Counted from the stretch's first letter, positions 7,314-16,298 are shown. The stretch is 59,556 nt of DNA from SAR202 cluster bacterium bin22 (GCA_002238505.1 MPMM01000021.1:1-59556); one strand, 5' to 3'. Numbers and translations are program-made. Notes: generated by a model from the sequence alone, not told the origin.

Positions 7314-9299
7314 ATGGCAGTTACCCGACTGGAAGTCCACTCCATCCGACCCTTCGCCGGCGGCGCCGTCTTCGGCAACACCGGTCCCTACCGCCAGATT
7401 GTCGGCAGCGTCCACGTAGCCGTTGACCCCGACCACCCGGCCAACGACGTCATCACCGACATAAAGTTGGCTCCCCGGGATTCCTCGGGCCGGGCCCATT
7501 GCTCCGCTGATTTCACCATCCTGCAGCCTGAAGACCCTGCAAGGGGCAGCCACCGCATCGTCTTCGACGTGGTTAACCGGGGCAACCCCACCATCCTGAC
7601 CAACCTGAACAGCGCCGGCCAGAGGCTGGGGGCAGGCAACGGCTTCCTCATGCGCCACGGCTACACGGTGGTCTGGTGCGGATGGCAGTACGATGTCCCG
7701 CCCGACGCGGCAGGTCTGGTCAAGGCCTGGGTGCCGGAAGCCTTGAATCCCGACGGTTCACCCATTTCCGGCCGGATTTCCGTCGCCTTCCAGCCCTACC
7801 GTACAATTCAGACCCATTCCCTGGCCGACCGGCAGCACAGGACTCATCCCGCGTCGGACATCAACGACCCCGATGCGACCCTGGTGGTTCGCGAGTTCCA
7901 GGACGGACCCGCCGAGGTCATTCCCCGCGACCAGTGGTCCTTCGCCCGCCTGGATGGCGAAGAGGTGGTGCCCGACACCCGATATGTGTACTGCTCGTCC
8001 GGCTTCCAGCCAGGCAAGGTTTACGAGATAACCTATACGACCACCGGCGCCGCCGTGGTGGGCATGGGAATGCTGGCGCCCCGCGACCTGGTCTCCTTCC
8101 TGCGCTACGGTTCGGCCGAGGACGGCAACCCCTGCGCCGGAGACATTGAGCATGCCTTTACTTTTGGGCGCTCCCAGTCCGGCGGTTTCCTGCGTCGCTT
8201 CCTCTACTGCGGCCTGACCCAGGACGAGCAGGACCGGCCTGTCTTCGAAGGGCTGATTCCCCTGGTGGCCGGCAGCGGCCGCGGCGAAATGAACCAGCGC
8301 TTCGGGCAGCCCTCCACCCCGGCCCGCCCCAGCGCCGGGCGCAGCTTCCCCTTCCACGACACCCTGCAGACCGACCCCGACACGGGCCGCACCGATGGCC
8401 TGCTGGCCCGCCTCGACGCATCCGGCAAGACTCCCCGGATTCTGTTGACCAATACCTCAGCGGAGTACTGGAGCGGCCACGCCTCCCTGATTCATACCAC
8501 CATGGACGGCGCCGCCGACCTGGAGCCTTCGGACAACGTGCGTATCTACCTGTACTCTGGCACCCAGCACGGCCCCGGCCAGCTTAACCTGTTCGACGTG
8601 GACGTGCGGGAAGGCCCGAAGGGACAGCAACTGGACAACTCGGTTGACTACCGCCCGCTGTTGCGTGCGGCCCTGAAGAACGTGGACCGGTGGGTAACCG
8701 AGGGTGTGGAACCGCCGCCCAGCAGCCATCCACGCCTTGACGACGGCACTGCTGTACCCGGGCCGGAACAGGAATCCACCTTCCGGGCCATCCCTGGGGT
8801 CAATTTCCCCGAGGTGCACAAGTCCCTGTTCCGCACCAACTTTGGCCCCGAGGCGCACAGTGGCCTGGTGGAACCGGCGCCCACCAGCGGGGAACCCTAC
8901 CCCAACTATGTACCCAAGGTGGACTCCGACGGCAACGAGATACCCGGAATCCGCCTGCCCGATCTGGCCGTGTCCCTGGCTACCTACGCCGGGTGGAACC
9001 TGCGCCACCCCGACAACGGCGCCCCCGGGCAGATAATGCCCCAGATTGGCTCGACGATCCCCTTCCCGGCTACCCGTGCCGACCAGGAGGCCACCGGCGA
9101 CCCGCGCCCGTCCATCGAGGAACGCTACGCTTCCCGCGAGGATTTCCTCGACCAGGTACGCCAGGCTGCCCAGTCCCTCATCGACGCCAGGTACATGCTG
9201 CCCGAAGACATGGACACCGTCACGGAGCAGGCCGCCCAGCGCTACGACTCACTGACAGCTATCCGCGCCGAAGTGCCAGCAGCCACGGATGACGATTAG
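7314..9299 (+). CDS. Large alpha/beta hydrolase domain protein
   Basis: 661 residues of the alpha/beta-hydrolase-domain family typical of Chloroflexota, Proteobacteria and Actinobacteria (roughly 600-700 residues). The nucleophile elbow GRSQSGG sits at residues about 285-291, with Ser near 287. HGPGQLN near residue 418 may supply the catalytic His. The N-terminal RPFAGGAVFGNTGPY and DVVNRGN blocks are also conserved in this family. No signal peptide. ATG 7314 follows ACGGAGG. As third gene after a flavin monooxygenase and a cupin it may hydrolyse an ester formed by Baeyer-Villiger-like oxidation; this is inference from neighbours only. Confidence 0.85.
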   Translation: MAVTRLEVHSIRPFAGGAVFGNTGPYRQIVGSVHVAVDPDHPANDVITDIKLAPRDSSGRAHCSADFTILQPEDPARGSHRIVFDVVNRGNPTILTNLNSAGQRLGAGNGFLMRHGYTVVWCGWQYDVPPDAAGLVKAWVPEALNPDGSPISGRISVAFQPYRTIQTHSLADRQHRTHPASDINDPDATLVVREFQDGPAEVIPRDQWSFARLDGEEVVPDTRYVYCSSGFQPGKVYEITYTTTGAAVVGMGMLAPRDLVSFLRYGSAEDGNPCAGDIEHAFTFGRSQSGGFLRRFLYCGLTQDEQDRPVFEGLIPLVAGSGRGEMNQRFGQPSTPARPSAGRSFPFHDTLQTDPDTGRTDGLLARLDASGKTPRILLTNTSAEYWSGHASLIHTTMDGAADLEPSDNVRIYLYSGTQHGPGQLNLFDVDVREGPKGQQLDNSVDYRPLLRAALKNVDRWVTEGVEPPPSSHPRLDDGTAVPGPEQESTFRAIPGVNFPEVHKSLFRTNFGPEAHSGLVEPAPTSGEPYPNYVPKVDSDGNEIPGIRLPDLAVSLATYAGWNLRHPDNGAPGQIMPQIGSTIPFPATRADQEATGDPRPSIEERYASREDFLDQVRQAAQSLIDARYMLPEDMDTVTEQAAQRYDSLTAIRAEVPAATDDD

Positions 9300-9325
9300 C
9301 CACCCCAACCCTGTCACCTGAAATT

Positions 9326-9355
9326 GTAGGGTCGGGTTATAAACCCGCCCCTTAC
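9326..9355. repeat. R3 palindromic repeat (GGTTATAAACC core)
   Basis: GTAGGGTCGGGTTAT followed by AAACCCGCCCCTTAC, between the convergent hydrolase and NHL genes. Near-perfect palindrome with R3 arms. Confidence 0.7.
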
Positions 9356-9382
9356 TTGCGATACCTGGTTCCCCACAACAAA

Positions 9383-9408
9383 CAGGGCTGGCCTCGAGGC
9401 CAGCCCTG
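9383..9408 (-). terminator. Terminator at the end of cassette B
   Basis: Perfect palindrome CAGGGCTGGCCTC/GAGGCCAGCCCTG. On the minus strand it is followed by TTTGTTGTGG. Confidence 0.65.
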
Positions 9409-9453
9409 CGTCATTAACCCATTGTTGAGTGTTTGTGCCGGTCCGCGGCTGAA

Positions 9454-10500
9454 CTACAGGTTCTTTGCCGGCGTTACGTAGTTGTTCAGCTTCTTGTAAA
9501 TCTGGATGCGGCTGCGCTGGGTGTCCAGGATCAGCAGGCGACTGTTCTGAATGTCGTAGGCCACGGCCCGGGGCATTCGCAATCTCCATTCAGCGCGGAA
9601 GTCTTTAACCTCACGGCGGCGTTTCATCGCCTCCGGATTGGTCTGCACGATCATCTCCGACCACTTGGTTAGCTGCTGCGCGTCGCCGGTGAAGCTGGTG
9701 AAGAACTTGCCCGAAGCGTCGTAGGCCTGAACCCGGTCGTTGCCCCAGTCGCAGACGTAAACATCGCCGTCGGGGTCCACGGTAACGTCCGAGGGGTGGT
9801 CAAGCTCGCCCCGGCCCTCGCCATGGCTGCCAAACTGGGCAACAAACTCACCATCAGCGGTCAATTTCTGCACCCGGTGGTTGTTCGTGTCCACCACGTA
9901 CAGGTAGCCCTCCTCGTCCAGGGTAATGCCCCAGGGCAGGTTGAACTGGCCTTCGCCGTCGCCAGGACTGCCGAATTTTCCGAGGAATTGTCCTTCTGCA
10001 GTGAATTTCTGTATCCGGTGGTTGCGGCTGTCCACCACGTACAGATTGTCCTCACTGTCCATAGCCAGGCCCGAGGGGCCGTCAAACTCGCCGTCGCCAG
10101 TGCCAATGGCGCCCCAGTCTCGCAGCAGGTTGCCCTCGGTGTCAAAGACGTTTATGCGGTTCATCCACTCGTCGCTGACGTAGATATTGTCCCTGGAATC
10201 CAGGGCCAGGCCGGCCGGCCAGATCAACTGGCCCCGTCCGCTGCCGTTTTCACCAAACTCCTTGATGAACTCCTCGTCTCCAGACTGTAGGCCGACGTCG
10301 AACTTGGTGACCCGCGCTCCACGGGCCGTGCGGTCCCAGGGCACAGCAGTAACGGCCTCGCCGCCCCGGCTGAGGACATAGACCAGGTTATCGGAACTGA
10401 ATGCCAGGGCATTCCCTGAATTGAACCCGGCGCCCACGCCTCCCCGGCCCATGGCATGGCTGAAATCGTAGGTCCGACCGGCAACCACTCGCGTTACCAT
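9454..10500 (-). CDS. NHL-repeat beta-propeller protein, cassette B
   Basis: 348 residues with NHL units such as GSGRGQLIWPAGLALDSR and GSPGDGEGQFNLPWGITLDEEG, each closed by YVVD..NHR.QK.T; at least five are clear, predicting a six-bladed propeller. No signal peptide or membrane segment. The frame is open to a TTG at 10518, but ATG 10500 aligns with the starts of the paralogues (MVTRVV... against MVTTQI... and MTTTRF...), each ending in an SH..GR motif. GGAGG lies 11 nt before it. Third gene of cassette B, separated from the DUF1501 gene by a hairpin. It is the most divergent of the three NHL copies. Confidence 0.87.
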   Translation of the reverse strand: MVTRVVAGRTYDFSHAMGRGGVGAGFNSGNALAFSSDNLVYVLSRGGEAVTAVPWDRTARGARVTKFDVGLQSGDEEFIKEFGENGSGRGQLIWPAGLALDSRDNIYVSDEWMNRINVFDTEGNLLRDWGAIGTGDGEFDGPSGLAMDSEDNLYVVDSRNHRIQKFTAEGQFLGKFGSPGDGEGQFNLPWGITLDEEGYLYVVDTNNHRVQKLTADGEFVAQFGSHGEGRGELDHPSDVTVDPDGDVYVCDWGNDRVQAYDASGKFFTSFTGDAQQLTKWSEMIVQTNPEAMKRRREVKDFRAEWRLRMPRAVAYDIQNSRLLILDTQRSRIQIYKKLNNYVTPAKNL

Positions 10501-10529
10501 CGCTAATTTCGCCTCCAAGTTAAGTCAAA

Positions 10530-10560
10530 GGGCCAGCCGTCCAATTAAAGACGCTGGCCC
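10530..10560 (-). terminator. Hairpin between DUF1501 and NHL genes, cassette B
   Basis: GGGCCAGC(C)GTC pairs with GACGCTGGCCC with one bulged base. On the minus strand it is followed by TTTGACTTAACTT, a good terminator profile. Confidence 0.65.
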
Positions 10561-10584
10561 CTGAATTGCAACCTTGTGTGGTTC

Positions 10585-11712
10585 CTAGAGGAACTTGGGC
10601 TTCTCGAACTCGCCCTTGACGATAGGCTTGGAATCCAGGCCCAGCCAGTCTTCCAGGACGGTGGAGTAGAACCCACGGAAATCCAGGTTGGGGACCAGGT
10701 CGCCCTGCTGCAGGTCCTCGGCCTTGCGGGACGGGTACTCGCCATAGAAACCGCCCTTTACGGGGGTGCCCAGGGCAAAGGCCGCGCCGGCCGCGCCATG
10801 GTCAGTGCCGGACCCGTTGTCGTGCACCCGGCGTCCGAACTCAGAGAACATGATCATTATCACGTTGTCGTCGGCGTCGTGTTCCTTCAGGTCGGCAAAG
10901 AAGTCGCTGACCCCTGCGCATACGTCGTTCCAAAGACCGGCGTGCATTCCGGGCTGGTTGGCGTGGGAGTCGAAGCTGCCGTAGTCGCAGTAGAAAATTC
11001 GGGTGCCCAAGTCGGCCAGGTGGATTCGGGCGATGTCCTTCAGCTTCCGGGCAATGGGGTTGTCGGCGTATTCCACTGTGGAGGAATACATGCCTGGGGC
11101 AACCTTCAGGATGTCGGCGCCCTTCATGGCCTCCAGACCGGTCTCGCCCAGGTACTCCATCACCGCGCCGGTGCCGATGGTGGGGGTGTACATCTGGGAG
11201 AAGCGATCAAGAATCTTCAGGCGCTGTTCCTGGCTGGAAATGCCGGTGAGCAGCCCGTAGCTGTCCAGGCTGTCCACCGCGGCCACGGGAACGCCAGCCA
11301 CCGATACGGCCCGGAACATGCTGGGGCCCATGCTTACGGTGGTAACCACGTTTTCCTTTTGGGGGTCAATCTCGCGGGTGGCCAGGCCCAGCCAGCCCTC
11401 GGTTCCCATCGTATCCGGCTCGCAGGTGTGCCAGATATCCATCGACCGGAAGTGGGAGCGCGGCGAGTCCGGGTATCCCACGCCGTGGATGACGGCCAGG
11501 TCGCCCTGGTTAAACATTTCTTCCATCACCCGCAGGCTGGGGTGGAAACCCAGCTCGTCGTTAATGCGAATGATATCTTCGTCGGCGATACCGACGGCGG
11601 GACGGTTGTCCCGGTATAGAGGGTCGGCGTACGGGATGACTGTGTTCATGTAGTCGTTCCCGCCGGAAAGCTGCAATACAACCAAAACCGGGTCTTTCTT
11701 GTTGCTGGTCAT
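10585..11712 (-). CDS. DUF1501 family protein, cassette B
   Basis: 375 residues. Blocks: LQLSGGNDYMNTVIPYADPLY at the N-terminus, GYPDSPRSHFRSMDIWHTCEPD, and SEFGRRVHDNGSGTDHGAAGAAFALG with the conserved Asp-His pair. No Tat or Sec signal. It keeps the GGND motif that copy A has lost. ATG 11712 follows AAGGAGACAGGAG. 73 nt separate it from the upstream DUF1800 gene, so the two are probably one transcript. Its biochemical role is unknown; the fold family suggests a metal-dependent hydrolase or transferase, but no substrate evidence exists here. Confidence 0.88.
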   Translation of the reverse strand: MTSNKKDPVLVVLQLSGGNDYMNTVIPYADPLYRDNRPAVGIADEDIIRINDELGFHPSLRVMEEMFNQGDLAVIHGVGYPDSPRSHFRSMDIWHTCEPDTMGTEGWLGLATREIDPQKENVVTTVSMGPSMFRAVSVAGVPVAAVDSLDSYGLLTGISSQEQRLKILDRFSQMYTPTIGTGAVMEYLGETGLEAMKGADILKVAPGMYSSTVEYADNPIARKLKDIARIHLADLGTRIFYCDYGSFDSHANQPGMHAGLWNDVCAGVSDFFADLKEHDADDNVIMIMFSEFGRRVHDNGSGTDHGAAGAAFALGTPVKGGFYGEYPSRKAEDLQQGDLVPNLDFRGFYSTVLEDWLGLDSKPIVKGEFEKPKFL

Positions 11713-11785
11713 CTCCTGTCTCCTTGCTGGGCCAACTGCCTGAATTTTGGCTGGTTGGCGACAAGTGCCTTAAGAATTTAGCGCG

Positions 11786-13177
11786 TTAAGCATACTGGTA
11801 TTCGCGCAAAGATACAACTAACTGTAGCATTTCGCCTACCCTGTCCCTGGCCTGTACGTCGTCGGCCCAGGTAAGGGTTCCCAGCTCACGGGCGTGGTTT
11901 ACCAGTTGCTGGCGGTTGTCTCCCTCCACCACCATGGGGCCCATCAGGTCGAAGCAGGCGTCCACCAACTGTTCCGGCTCCAGGTCTCCCCGGGCTCGCA
12001 GGCGGTTGATAATGGCCTGGATTCCGGGCCTGGTGGTATCGCCCACCATGTCGGCGGAGAAGTTAATGCGCTTCATCAGGGTGCCGCTGTTGATCCATTC
12101 GGCCCCCGTGTGCCAGCCCTCAACGCTGGGGGGATTGAGCAGTTCCTGCCCCATGTACCCGGCTTCCTTGGACAGGTTGCCGATGCCCGGCGCGGGGAAC
12201 TTGTACCCGCCCACGAACCGCAGTGTACCTACCAGCACTTCGGCGGGACTCTTGATCTTGGCATAGCGGGCGTTCTTGAAAAAGTCGGAGGTAAACAGGA
12301 CCCGCAGCACTTCCCGCATTTCGTAGCCCGACTCCACAAAGGTCCGGGCCAGCAGGTCTATGGCCTCCGGGTCGTTGGGCGGCGTCACCGACCAGGCAGG
12401 CACCTGCGGCTCCTCCGCCACGAAGAAGTTATAAAGGTGGCGGGCGATGAACCGGGCGGTGGCCGGCTGGGCGCATACAATATCTATGATATCTTCGCCG
12501 TTGAAGTTGCCCGTGTGTCCCAGGAAGGTTTTTTCTCCCTCATCATGGTCTTCGGGCAGGTACTCGAACTCCCAGTCGTAACGGCCGTGGGCGTTGCGAG
12601 GTATGGATGCGGCGATGGTCCAGCCGGTAAAGGCGCGGGAACATTCGCGCACGTCGTCCTCGGTGTAGTTGCCCACACCCATGCTGAACAGCTCCAGCAG
12701 TTCGCGGCCCCAGTTTTCGTTCACTGCATACTCGTGGTTATCGCAGTTGTCCAGCCAGAAAATCATCGCGGGATTCCTGGCCAGTTGCACCACCAGATCC
12801 CGGTAGTTGCCCATTCCGTACTTTCGGAACATGTCAACCTGGCTGACCATCTCGTGCCAGTGGTCCAGCTTGGAACCGCCGGTGGCGAAAACCTGGTGCC
12901 AGAACAGCACCATCTTCTCTTCCAGCACCCGCTCCGTGTTGAGCATACTGTGCAGCCATGCGGATGCGCCCATGCCAGGCGAGGTAATGGGCTTCCAGAA
13001 TGAGGGGTGGTAGCGCAGAAACTCGTAGCGGTCGGCCCCGTCCACCGTCTCGGGATTAAGCAATTCGTCCACGGTGGCGTCGTAGCCTCGGGCGGCCCGA
13101 TCCTCCAGTTCCTCTCGGGTGGCGCCAAAGCCGGCGCGGCGCATCAGGTGAGCCATCAATGCAATGTCTTCAGCCAT
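11786..13177 (-). CDS. DUF1800 family protein, cassette B
   Basis: 463 residues with the same motif order as copies A and C: DIALMAHLMRRAGFGA, EEKMVLFWHQVF, FWLDNCDNHEYAVNENWGRELLELFSMG, ECSRAFTGWTI, DHDEGEKTFLGHTGNF, QPATARFIARHLYNFFV, NPPSVEGWHTGAEWI. The segment after SMGVG is four residues shorter than in the other two copies. No signal peptide. First gene of cassette B, with a consensus-like promoter 99 nt upstream of ATG 13177 and AAGGAGG as ribosome binding site. Confidence 0.88.
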   Translation of the reverse strand: MAEDIALMAHLMRRAGFGATREELEDRAARGYDATVDELLNPETVDGADRYEFLRYHPSFWKPITSPGMGASAWLHSMLNTERVLEEKMVLFWHQVFATGGSKLDHWHEMVSQVDMFRKYGMGNYRDLVVQLARNPAMIFWLDNCDNHEYAVNENWGRELLELFSMGVGNYTEDDVRECSRAFTGWTIAASIPRNAHGRYDWEFEYLPEDHDEGEKTFLGHTGNFNGEDIIDIVCAQPATARFIARHLYNFFVAEEPQVPAWSVTPPNDPEAIDLLARTFVESGYEMREVLRVLFTSDFFKNARYAKIKSPAEVLVGTLRFVGGYKFPAPGIGNLSKEAGYMGQELLNPPSVEGWHTGAEWINSGTLMKRINFSADMVGDTTRPGIQAIINRLRARGDLEPEQLVDACFDLMGPMVVEGDNRQQLVNHARELGTLTWADDVQARDRVGEMLQLVVSLREYQYA

Positions 13178-13275
13178 ATTCCTCCTTGCCCCAGGCAGGA
13201 TTACGGGTACCAGTTCGCTGAATTGGAATAGGGCACGCCAAAGGGAACACTCCCTTGGGAGCTTCCGTTGCCGGT

Positions 13276-13304
13276 ATTATCTAAAGTCAAGCCGGGGTTG
13301 TCAA
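13276..13304 (-). promoter_or_regulatory. Sigma70-type promoter of cassette B
   Basis: On the minus strand TTGACA (13299-13304), 17 nt, GATAAT (13276-13281): a near-consensus promoter. Confidence 0.65.
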
Positions 13305-13351
13305 ACACCACTCGCAGCCGGCAGTCTTCCGATTCAGATGGTAGCGCAGCC

Positions 13352-13382
13352 GCAGGGGCAGACCCGTGTTTCTGCCCTCTTG
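13352..13382. repeat. R5 repeat
   Basis: GCAGGGGCAGACC..GTGTTTCTGCCC, a short hairpin-forming unit. Similar units are at 20911-20943 and 57048-57075. Confidence 0.5.
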
Positions 13383-13442
13383 CTCTCCACCGACTCCCCT
13401 GCGCCGTCAGTCGCGCCGCCGGTTGCTGTGTCGGTTGCTCAG

Positions 13443-13724
13443 TCAGTTTCGGTGGATCGTATCCATGCCGGGCATTGGCGCGCCCCGGTAATTGTCCAGG
13501 TCGCTGGCGTCATCCTGGTGCTTGCCCCGTAGGACGCAGTGGTGGCAAACCTTGCAGACAGGGTGCCTGCCGCCAAACTCCTGGTGGTAGGTGGGACAGA
13601 AACCCGCCTGGGAATCCTGGCACCTGGGGCAACCGTCACACTTGGGCGTTCCGATACCGCCCCCGGCCTGCGTCTGCACCTCCGGTTTCTGAACGGGTGT
13701 CGTCATTTGGGTATCCATTGTCAA
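13443..13724 (-). CDS. Cys-rich small protein, probable zinc-binding
   Basis: 93 residues from TTG 13724, or 91 from ATG 13718. The core has two Cys clusters, CDGCPRCQ and later CKVCHHCVLRGKH, with a further Cys in GFCPTYHQ and several His, enough for one or two zinc (or iron-sulfur) sites. I do not recognise the family. The Lys/Arg-rich end of the second cluster resembles small zinc ribbons. The ribosome binding site is weak (GATAGAG). It is alone between cassette B and the Rieske gene. Confidence 0.55.
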   Translation of the reverse strand: MTMDTQMTTPVQKPEVQTQAGGGIGTPKCDGCPRCQDSQAGFCPTYHQEFGGRHPVCKVCHHCVLRGKHQDDASDLDNYRGAPMPGMDTIHRN

Positions 13725-13820
13725 TACTCTATCACCACACTGTTTGATTCACTTCCGGAAGGCAGAGGTTGTCTGTCAGTCCGCCCCACGGGCAATAGCA
13801 TTTTAGCTTTGGTGCAACCC

Positions 13821-13843
13821 CGTCGTTCCCGCCTGCGCGGGAA
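13821..13843. repeat. R2 repeat
   Basis: CGTCGTTCCCGC-CTGC-GCGGGAA hairpin, a member of the widespread GCGGGAAT-type intergenic repeat class. Confidence 0.7.
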
Positions 13844-13980
13844 CCTCGAACCTGCAGGGCGCTACCGTTAAGGTGAAATTCTCCAAATGCGATTGACATG
13901 GTCCGCCGCCCTTCCCGTTTGCCCAGCCCTTGCCTTTCCCGCTATACTCCCCTCAAATTTCACCAGCAAAGGGGACTGCT

Positions 13981-14316
13981 ATGGTTTACCCGGACTTCTC
14001 CAACGGCGTCAAGGAAGTGGACCTGGGACCGAAGGACTCGTTCACCAAGTTTCCCGTCGAGGTGGAAGTGGAAGGCTTCGACTTTTTTCTCGCCCAGGGC
14101 AAGGACGGGGTGCTGCGCCTGATGTCGTCTCTCTGCCCCCATAGTTGGGGCACCGTTTACCTGGAAGACACCTGCTTCATGTGTCCCTCTCACGGGTGGC
14201 GCTTTGAGTACTACACCGGCAACTGCATCAACGGCCCCATTGCCCAGATGTTCACCTTCGAGGTTACCGACCGCGACGGCCACCTCTACGCTTCCCTTCC
14301 CGAGGGCAAGAAGTAA
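13981..14316 (+). CDS. Rieske [2Fe-2S] protein
   Basis: A 111-residue single-domain Rieske ferredoxin-like protein. C52-P-H54 and C68-P-S-H71 give the CxH...CxxH cluster-ligand pattern, followed by GWRFEYYTGNC, as in ferredoxin components of ring-hydroxylating oxygenases. No signal peptide or membrane anchor. The open frame extends to 13930, but ATG 13981 has AAAGGGG 6 nt upstream and starts with a family-like MVYPDFSNG, so it is preferred. No oxygenase or reductase subunit is next to it, so its redox partner is unknown. Confidence 0.87.
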   Translation: MVYPDFSNGVKEVDLGPKDSFTKFPVEVEVEGFDFFLAQGKDGVLRLMSSLCPHSWGTVYLEDTCFMCPSHGWRFEYYTGNCINGPIAQMFTFEVTDRDGHLYASLPEGKK

Positions 14317-14443
14317 GGGAAGGCCGGAAGTAAGGACAGTCACCCACTTCCAGTTGCGCCTCGACTCCCGCCAATGATCCGCAAGGGCGGCGAAGATTCT
14401 TCGTCGCCTTTCTCTATGCCGGGAACCTCCCTTCAGTCCAGCG

Positions 14444-14755
14444 TCAGTCCTGGGGCTGGTTGGCCAGGGCCGTTACGGCATCGTCAAAGTCCACCACCGG
14501 GTGAATGGTCGTGGAATTCCAGACGGCCAGGCCCAGGTCACGCACGGCCGAGTCCACGGCGTGCGCTCCCGGGGCGTCCAGGGTGATGAAGGTCAGGTGG
14601 GGTGTGGGACTTACCCACCCGCCGACCCACTTGCATCCGTGGGATTCCAGTACCCGCTCCCGCGTCTGCGACATCCGCAGCATCCGGTCCCTGATTTCCG
14701 GCGCAACCCCCGGGCAGCGTTCCGGAGCGTGGCGCAACTCAATGAAAAACAGCAT
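14444..14755 (-). CDS. Small protein, possible dimeric alpha/beta-barrel
   Basis: 103 residues starting MLFFIELRHAPERC. The order strand, helix (PEIRDRMLRMSQTRERVLESHG), strand (GGWVSPTPHLTFITLDA), helix (AVDSAVRDLG), strand (TTIHPVVDFDDAV) fits a ferredoxin-like dimeric alpha/beta-barrel, as in DUF3303 or muconolactone-isomerase-like proteins. ATG 14755 follows GAGAAGGAA. It lies 100 nt upstream of the cobalamin-binding protein gene's stop, in the same direction. Function unknown. Confidence 0.6.
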   Translation of the reverse strand: MLFFIELRHAPERCPGVAPEIRDRMLRMSQTRERVLESHGCKWVGGWVSPTPHLTFITLDAPGAHAVDSAVRDLGLAVWNSTTIHPVVDFDDAVTALANQPQD

Positions 14756-14854
14756 TTCCTTCTCCTCGTATCAACCCGCGAATGTCCACCAACAGTCACC
14801 AGTTCATGCTTCTCAATGGGTGACTATTGGCGCCCGTTCGTGGACTGGAAAACC

Positions 14855-15775
14855 CTACAATTCTGCCCTTTGGAAAACTCCGGGACTGGCCAGCCCGGCA
14901 AACTTCTCGGGGTGCATGGCCTCTGCCAGGCCTTCCAGCACGTCCAAAACCCTGGGCCCGTGGCGGCTGGGAATCAGCCCGTCAAACAGGAACACGTTAC
15001 CCTTTCGGACGGCCTCCAGCGACCCCCACGCGGGGTGGGAGTACAGATGCTCCCGCGTCTCCACTTCAGTGCGGGCCATGTCGAAGGCGCAGGGCATCAC
15101 CATCAGGTAATCGGGCTGGTAAGCTACAACTTCGTCCCACCCAATTTCCCGGGACTTGCCCCACTTTTCCGCCAGGCCCTCCTCCCCTCCGGCCAGTTCC
15201 ACCAGTTCCGGCGTCCACTGCCCCGTGTTCCGCAGGGGTTCCAGCCAGTCAATGCAGAATACCTTCGGACGTTCGGTTACGCCGTCAAGTTCGTCAGTAA
15301 TCCGCCGTGCCCGCTGTTGCAAATCCCCTGTCAGCTTGTCGGCCCGTTCCGGCACTCCGGCTGCATCGGCGATAATGTGAATGTTGTGGTAGATTTCCTC
15401 CAGCCCCACCGGACGCGTAACCACGATTTCCGGCTCATAGTCCAGGAAACGGGCGGCCGTGGCATATACCGAACTCTGGTCTATGGCGCAGACCTCGCAG
15501 ATTTCCTGCGTGATGATCAGGTCGGGCCGCAGGTCTCTTAGCAGGTCTCCGTCAATCCAGTGGACCGGATTATTGTTCTCCCGCGCCTGCCGGATGATGG
15601 CGTCGATTTCCTGGCTTCCCAGGTGGGAAACGCTGCGCACGCTGCTGCTGACCACCGGCTTGCTGCGGGCGTCCGCCGGATAATCGCAGGTGTGGGACAC
15701 GCCCACCAGCTCGTCGCCCAGCCCCAGGGCATAGACAATCTCCGTCGCGCTTGGCAGCAGGGAACATATGCGCAT
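14855..15775 (-). CDS. Cobalamin-binding protein, BtuF-like, without signal peptide
   Basis: 306 residues of the BtuF/periplasmic-binding class III fold. MRICSLLPSATEIVYALGLGDELVGVSHTCDYP is the classic first half; the C-terminal half has IDWLEPLRNTGQWTPELVELAGG and RHGPRVLDVLEGLAE. There is no signal peptide or lipobox: the protein starts at the first beta-strand. Such soluble forms are common and may bind corrinoids in the cytoplasm. No BtuC or BtuD gene is nearby and no cobalamin riboswitch is visible upstream, where only 70 nt separate it from the divergent gene at 15846. Confidence 0.85.
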   Translation of the reverse strand: MRICSLLPSATEIVYALGLGDELVGVSHTCDYPADARSKPVVSSSVRSVSHLGSQEIDAIIRQARENNNPVHWIDGDLLRDLRPDLIITQEICEVCAIDQSSVYATAARFLDYEPEIVVTRPVGLEEIYHNIHIIADAAGVPERADKLTGDLQQRARRITDELDGVTERPKVFCIDWLEPLRNTGQWTPELVELAGGEEGLAEKWGKSREIGWDEVVAYQPDYLMVMPCAFDMARTEVETREHLYSHPAWGSLEAVRKGNVFLFDGLIPSRHGPRVLDVLEGLAEAMHPEKFAGLASPGVFQRAEL

Positions 15776-15845
15776 GGGCTGTCGCTCCTGGATGGGCTAG
15801 ACTGTAGTGAGTATAACGTGATTCAGCCCCAGGGGAAGGCGTTCC

Positions 15846-16298
15846 ATGAAATTCGACCGTGTCGCTGTATTGGTCTCGGCTGCCCATGCGCTGGCCTGGG
15901 CCGCCTTCCTCTGGATAGCTCTCTGGCCCTGGTCTTACCAGGGAGTTTCGGCAACCCCGGTCCAGGTTGATGAACTGGGCAATCGGGTCGGCGCTGAAGC
16001 CAGCGAAGTGGTCCGGTATTCATCCTCTTTCGTAGAAGTAAATGGAATCTGGGCATTACTTCCCTTGCTCATTCCCGTGGCTCTGACCGGAGTGGCCCTG
16101 ATGGCGTTGTTAGCCTGGAATGCAAGAGGCGCTGGGCTTCCGGTCATTCTATGGGCATTGACCATTGCGCTGCTGGCATTTTGTCTAATGGGTTACCTTT
16201 CCTTCGGGGCATTTTACGTTCCGTCAGCTTTGGCTTTAATCGTTGCTGCCTCTATCTTCAGCCTTCGTCGCCGGTTGCCCCGAGTTCCCCAGGAATAG
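15846..16298 (+). CDS. Hypothetical membrane protein
   Basis: 150 residues with four predicted membrane spans: about 8-28, 66-90, 98-114 and 117-137. The segment between the first two spans (QVDELGNRVGAEASEV) is polar and probably external. It ends in an Arg-rich tail. No family recognised. It starts 70 nt from the divergent BtuF-like gene. Confidence 0.65.
   Translation: MKFDRVAVLVSAAHALAWAAFLWIALWPWSYQGVSATPVQVDELGNRVGAEASEVVRYSSSFVEVNGIWALLPLLIPVALTGVALMALLAWNARGAGLPVILWALTIALLAFCLMGYLSFGAFYVPSALALIVAASIFSLRRRLPRVPQE

Noticed and set aside
14501-15541. 346-residue plus-strand open frame
   Set aside because: Antisense to the BtuF-like gene and the small barrel protein; no coding signature.
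15776-15845. Cobalamin riboswitch upstream of the BtuF-like gene
   Set aside because: Only 70 nt are available between divergent genes, too short, and no B12-box seen.
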